Of a stretch of DNA of 64,000 nucleotides, positions 61,488 through 64,000 are shown in pieces (position 1 is the stretch's first letter; each line of letters begins with the position of its first letter). This DNA comes from CAVVIG01 sp050249955 (GTDB lineage Bacteria > Acidobacteriota > Vicinamibacteria > Vicinamibacterales > CAVVIG01), in contig JBFWPN010000003.1 in assembly GCA_050249955.1 (NCBI GenBank), positions 523,709 through 587,708 of the forward strand. Reading direction: 5' to 3'. Made by a program: the position numbers and the translations under genes. The notes beneath the pieces are model-generated. The model ran no database searches, had not been told where the DNA came from, and saw nothing but the letters and a program-made list of their open reading frames with translations.

Positions 61488-62177
61488 CTATGGAATCCGC
61501 GTAGGCTCGAAACGCCATTGAGTGCGAACTGACGCCGACACCCGGACTTCCGGTGGAGGAATGGAGGTGCTCGTTGCGCCTCTGCCTACAGTTATCGTTT
61601 CATAAAGAGCGGGGACGCCGCGGTCGGTCGAAACCGATAGCAACGCACCAAGTTGGCCGCCCGCGGCCTTAGCGAGTGCCTCGGCATCGCGTCTTGCCTG
61701 GGCCACGGCAAGGTCCAGCGCTTGTGCGCGCGCCGCGTCCGCGTCTCTCGGCAAGAAACGAATCTCTGACACTTCAGTAGCGCCCGCATTGAGGGCGGTG
61801 TCCACGACGGCTCCGAGCTGATCAAGGTTCAATAGCTCGACACTCAGCAAGCTGCTTGCCGAGTATGCCTTTGGTTGCCGTGCGCCTTCTGTTTCATCCT
61901 GGCCGACCGAGTAGCCAGCCGACGACAAGCTGCTTGGGTCAATTCCGATTTTACCCAGAGCATCTCGAACCGCATTGACGACGGCCGCCACCTTGATGCC
62001 CGCCTCTTTCGCTTTGTCAGATCTCGCCACGGCACCGACGGTGAGTCGCGCCTTGTACGCGGGAACGGACACTTCGGCGGATGCCGATGTCGAGATGCTC
62101 GGAGGGTTTTCGCTCTGTGCTCGGAGGCCCACTACCGCGACGACCGAGATGGCAAGGGCCAGAAGAGACCTTCTCAT
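61488..62177 (-). CDS. SIMPL-domain (DUF541) exported protein (cassette 7)
   Basis: This 229-residue protein begins with a signal peptide (LALAISVVAVVGLRAQ). The SIMPL domain follows, with NPPSISTSASAEVSVPAYKA and a C-terminal ALDLAVAQARRDAEALAKAA helix. Related proteins such as YggE guard against oxidative stress in the periplasm, but the mechanism is unknown. The stop lies 16 bases from attC 7, unlike other cassettes. It is a rare non-defence-type cargo. Confidence 0.85.
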   Translation of the reverse strand: MRRSLLALAISVVAVVGLRAQSENPPSISTSASAEVSVPAYKARLTVGAVARSDKAKEAGIKVAAVVNAVRDALGKIGIDPSSLSSAGYSVGQDETEGARQPKAYSASSLLSVELLNLDQLGAVVDTALNAGATEVSEIRFLPRDADAARAQALDLAVAQARRDAEALAKAAGGQLGALLSVSTDRGVPALYETITVGRGATSTSIPPPEVRVSASVRTQWRFEPTRIP

Positions 62178-62200
62178 GATGTTCCCATTTTGATTCGTCA

Positions 62201-62274
62201 GCCCAACGCTGCCGCTTCAGCCGCGGCGGCACATCATCGCCCCGGCCGCCGACGGCTGCAAGCGGTTGTTAGGC
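62201..62274 (-). repeat. attC site 8 (74 bp)
   Basis: Cores GCCCAAC and GTTAGGC. The stem is a near-exact copy of the array consensus; its right arm has one extra C that stays unpaired (CGGCTGCAAGCGG against CCGCTTCAGCCG). Confidence 0.9.
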
Positions 62275-63066
62275 GGCCTTCTGTCCAACGTAGAGAAGAT
62301 GGTCTGAAGCACCATGAAGCAGTCGGTCTTGGCCAAGTCGATAGTTCAGGCTCACCCAGTGTTCCCAGGCTTCACCTTGGAGTTCATTAACCAGACGGTC
62401 ATGGCCCGCGGTGATGCCTTCACACCCAACGAGTGCCCTCATCTCGAACCCACTGGATCGCATGAACGGCTCAATTTCATCAGGGCGCGACAAATAGGCG
62501 TGCGTGAACGACTGAGGCCGATCGTCGATGCCCGTGGTCAGGATTCGCTCGGCACGGTCCGCGTGGTGCATCACCCACCGAGGCAATGCCTGTGCAGAGA
62601 ACCGAAACGGTGCAAACCGACACAAGAAAGCGGCGGCAATAGTGCCCCCGGGAGCTAGGACGCGCCGAGCTTCGGCCACCGCGCGACGCCTATCTGCCTC
62701 GTCCAGCAAGTGATACAGCGGCCCGAGCAGCAGCACGGCATCGAAGCCCCCGTCTGTCAGGCTAGACAGGTCCCGCGCGTCCCCAACCAGATAGCCGGTC
62801 ACGTTCGCCTCAGCCTCCGCCGCCCGCCCGCGGGCGAACTCGATGTTCTGCTCCGCCACGTCCACCAGCGTCACGGCATACCCGTGCTGCGCCAGCGCAA
62901 TCGCATATCGCCCGGGGCCTCCCCCGACATCCAACACATTGCCAGGAGGAGCCGGCAGGAAGTCCCGCAGCGCGCGCATGGTTACGGCGAACTCGGTGCG
63001 GTATTCATCGAGACGACGCCACTCTCGCGCCGGGTCGCTGTTGTAGAACTCGGCGACGTTGGTCAT
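62269..63066 (-). CDS. Class I SAM-dependent methyltransferase (cassette 8)
   Basis: This 265-residue methyltransferase has motif I VLDVGGGPGRYAIALAQHG, a post-I acidic residue (TLVDVAEQNIEFA), and a DARDL motif II region. The C-terminal part GGTIAAAFLCRFAPFRFSAQ is typical for small-molecule methyltransferases. The substrate is unknown. Its TAA stop is inside the right core of attC 8, showing the cassette is read right to left. Confidence 0.85.
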   Translation of the reverse strand: MTNVAEFYNSDPAREWRRLDEYRTEFAVTMRALRDFLPAPPGNVLDVGGGPGRYAIALAQHGYAVTLVDVAEQNIEFARGRAAEAEANVTGYLVGDARDLSSLTDGGFDAVLLLGPLYHLLDEADRRRAVAEARRVLAPGGTIAAAFLCRFAPFRFSAQALPRWVMHHADRAERILTTGIDDRPQSFTHAYLSRPDEIEPFMRSSGFEMRALVGCEGITAGHDRLVNELQGEAWEHWVSLNYRLGQDRLLHGASDHLLYVGQKAA

Positions 63067-63088
63067 AGCTGCGGCATCTTGGTTGTCC

Positions 63089-63161
63089 GCCTAACGGTGC
63101 CGCTTCAGCCGCAGCGGCTATGCCCACCGCGGCCGCTGTCGGCTGCAAGCGGTGGTTAGCC
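63089..63161 (-). repeat. attC site 9 (73 bp)
   Basis: Cores GCCTAAC and GTTAGCC. The left arm reads TTCAGCCGCAGCGGCTATG, one change from consensus. It is the last site in the window; what follows is a broken cassette. Confidence 0.87.
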
Positions 63162-63356
63162 GGCTTGAAGCTTTGCGTTGAATCAAGTCCGGGAGCACGT
63201 CGCCGCACCGCCTGGCGCCATGCATGCCGCTGTGCCAATTTCGGTCTGACGACACTACAAGATCGCCTCGCGTGCGATGCCTCTGCGCCGGCCCTCGATC
63301 ATATGAGAGGCGACCCGTGAAACGATTCGGACCACGCGTCTGTCGAAGACGACGCC
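63162..63356. other. Remnant of a cassette, no recognisable gene
   Basis: These 195 bases lie between attC 9 and the IS end. No frame gives a known protein and each short frame contains stops or has no start. It likely is the remaining part of a ninth cassette whose gene was broken by the insertion. Confidence 0.45.
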
Positions 63357-63875
63357 TGAATCGGCCCGGGAATCTCGGAGGGCGTGTTTTGTGACTCAGG
63401 CCGCAGTCGCCTGCTGATAGTAGCGCGCCTCGTACTCCGCGGGTGGCACGTAGCCGATCGGCCCGAAGAGCCGCCGGTGATTGAACCAGTCCACCCACCG
63501 CAACGTCGCGAATTCGACGTCCTCAAGCCCCGGCCATCGATCGCGGCGGCCGATGACTTCCGTCTTGTAGAGCCCGATCACCGACTCGGCGAGGGCGTTG
63601 TCGTAGGAATCCCCCCGACGTCCGACGGAGGGCGCGATCCCGGCCGCCGCCAGGCGTGTGGTGTACCGCATCGACACATACTGCACGCCACGGTCACTGT
63701 GGTGCACCAGGTCGGGCAGATCGTCGGTGCTACGGCGGAGCAGCGCCTGCTCGAGCGCGTCGAGCACGAAGTCGGTGTGCATGGTCGCCGCCACCTTCCA
63801 GCCGACGATGCGCCGCGCAAACACATCGATGACGAACGCCGTGTAGACGAAGCCCTCGGCCGTCGGGACGTACGG
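63357..63875 (-). mobile_element. IS3-family insertion sequence, right part only
   Basis: The terminal inverted repeat begins TGAATCGGCCCGGGAATC at 63357, matching the TGAAxCGxCCCGGG style of IS407-like IS3 elements. The transposase gene runs from here on the minus strand. The left part of the element lies beyond the intron and the window. The target duplication cannot be checked. Confidence 0.7.
63396..63875 (-). CDS. IS3-family transposase OrfB, 3' exon
   Basis: About 159 residues of the retroviral-integrase-type catalytic domain are here: YVPTAEGFVYTAFVIDVFAR, HHSDRGVQY with the second catalytic Asp, and DSYDNALAESVIGLYKTE with the catalytic Glu. The C-terminus ends with the usual GYVPPAEYEARYY. 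The first catalytic Asp (DxTY) and the N-terminus lie upstream, on the other side of the group II intron. The reading frame stops at TGA 63396. Confidence 0.85.
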   Translation of the reverse strand, partial: PYVPTAEGFVYTAFVIDVFARRIVGWKVAATMHTDFVLDALEQALLRRSTDDLPDLVHHSDRGVQYVSMRYTTRLAAAGIAPSVGRRGDSYDNALAESVIGLYKTEVIGRRDRWPGLEDVEFATLRWVDWFNHRRLFGPIGYVPPAEYEARYYQQATAA

Positions 63876-64000
63876 GTGAGTAGGCCGGGGCATTGCAGCC
63901 CCAGCCCCTCGCAGAACCGGACGTGAACCTCTCAGTTCATCCGGCTCCCATCATCGAGCCGCCGGGAAGAATCCCATCTCCCAATGCACGAATGACCGTG
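63876..64000 (-). mobile_element. Group II intron, 3' end (domains V and VI)
   Basis: On the minus strand the intron ends near CCTACTCAC and the transposase exon resumes. A domain VI-like hairpin (GAGG-GGC stem with CTC partner and a bulged A in CCTACTC) precedes that end. Domain V lies at 63914-63947. The intron body and any reverse transcriptase are outside the window. The exact splice site is uncertain by two or three bases. Confidence 0.72.
63914..63947 (-). ncRNA. Group II intron domain V
   Basis: Exactly 34 bases fold as the catalytic hairpin: it begins GAGCCGGATGAACT, has a GAGA tetraloop, and ends GGTTCACGTCCGGTTC. The catalytic AGC triad and the two-nucleotide bulge are in their usual places. 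This is the strongest single marker that a group II intron is present. Confidence 0.85.

Larger units (their letters stand above)
56360..63161. mobile_element. Integron gene-cassette array with nine attC sites, no integrase in window
   Basis: Nine inverted-repeat sites flanked by RYYYAAC and GTTRRRY cores break this region into consecutive cassettes of one or two genes each. Seven sites share nearly the same 73-76 bp sequence, the trait of a sedentary chromosomal integron. The gene stop codons TAA lie inside core sites in six cassettes. No tyrosine recombinase of the IntI type can be found in either strand of the window, so this is CALIN-like as seen here. Most cassette genes are on the minus strand, and the unpaired extra base of the sites lies on the right-hand arm. 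Both points suggest the array is read right to left, with any integrase beyond 64 kb. Confidence 0.9.

Noticed and set aside
61316..61504. Short plus-strand frame overlapping the tRNA-like gene and attC 7
   Set aside because: Its translation is read through the attC stem and tRNA-like sequence; it is noise from those elements.
56360..63161. CRISPR array
   Set aside because: The repeated units are about 73 bp, internally palindromic, 0.6-0.9 kb apart and bounded by RYYYAAC/GTTRRRY. They enclose genes, not spacers, and no cas gene is present.
63005..63238. Minus-strand frame across attC 9
   Set aside because: It reads through the attC stem (RLQPTAAAV-type text common to all sites) and has no stop at the core as real cassette genes do.
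56360..64000. Integron integrase gene
   Set aside because: I searched both strands for a tyrosine recombinase (R...HxxR...Y) and found none in this window; it may lie beyond 64 kb.

Overview
The window is 64 kb of GC-rich bacterial chromosome. It probably comes from an Acidobacteriota lineage, with Vicinamibacteria-like relatives my best guess. That is an inference from the mix of hopanoid biosynthesis (hpnE), a double-domain ThyX, secreted M14 and M28 peptidases, MacB-type permeases and an acyl-CoA mutase; no rRNA or marker gene fixes it. Most of the first 56 kb is ordinary chromosome with short operons on both strands.

Layout. 0-6.5 kb: hpnE (cut by the window start), thiI, a class II aldolase, a lipoprotein, a NUDIX hydrolase, def and rpoZ. 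6.6-9.5 kb: a double ThyX and a RES-Xre toxin-antitoxin pair. 9.5-13.3 kb: two MacB-type permeases and their adaptor. 13.4-18.9 kb: FHA, metallo-beta-lactamase, receiver, pseudokinase, MFS, SDR and a degenerate malate-dehydrogenase-like gene. 19-24.4 kb: an ECF sigma factor and an lpd / E2 / lipB cluster for lipoylated dehydrogenase complexes. 24.4-28.4 kb: a sigma54 activator with a damaged receiver, a histidine kinase, HU, queF and Smr. 28.5-39 kb: M14 peptidase, an ECF operon, acyl-CoA mutase, oligopeptide ABC ATPases, a LolD/MacB ATPase and an M28 peptidase. 39-49 kb: SNF2 helicase, acs and small enzymes. 49-56.3 kb: accessory genes, including a rifampin ADP-ribosyltransferase (arr), a DinB-pterin dehydratase fusion and two membrane proteins.

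The striking region is 56.36-63.16 kb. It is an array of nine integron attC sites. Seven are near-identical and 73-76 bp long, one is divergent and one is truncated to 29 bp. They separate nine gene cassettes. No integrase gene is visible, so within this window the array is a CALIN (cluster of attC sites lacking integrase). Most cassette genes lie on the minus strand and several end with a TAA embedded in the attC core, which implies the array reads right to left and any integrase lies beyond 64 kb. Cargo: Phd-Doc-like and HigBA-like toxin-antitoxin pairs inserted in the opposite orientation, an HNH endonuclease, a uracil-DNA-glycosylase-like protein, MntA-HepT, a HEPN-like protein preceded by an unusual tRNA-like gene, a SIMPL protein, a methyltransferase, and a last cassette broken by an insertion sequence. 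The HigB and HepT toxin genes are both frameshifted (HepT exactly in its catalytic motif) while their antitoxins are intact.

At the right edge an IS3-family transposase gene is interrupted by a group II intron, of which only domains V-VI are in the window. Across the chromosome part, many start codons sit only 6-13 bases after a TANAAT-like hexamer, suggesting widespread leaderless or very short-leader transcripts.
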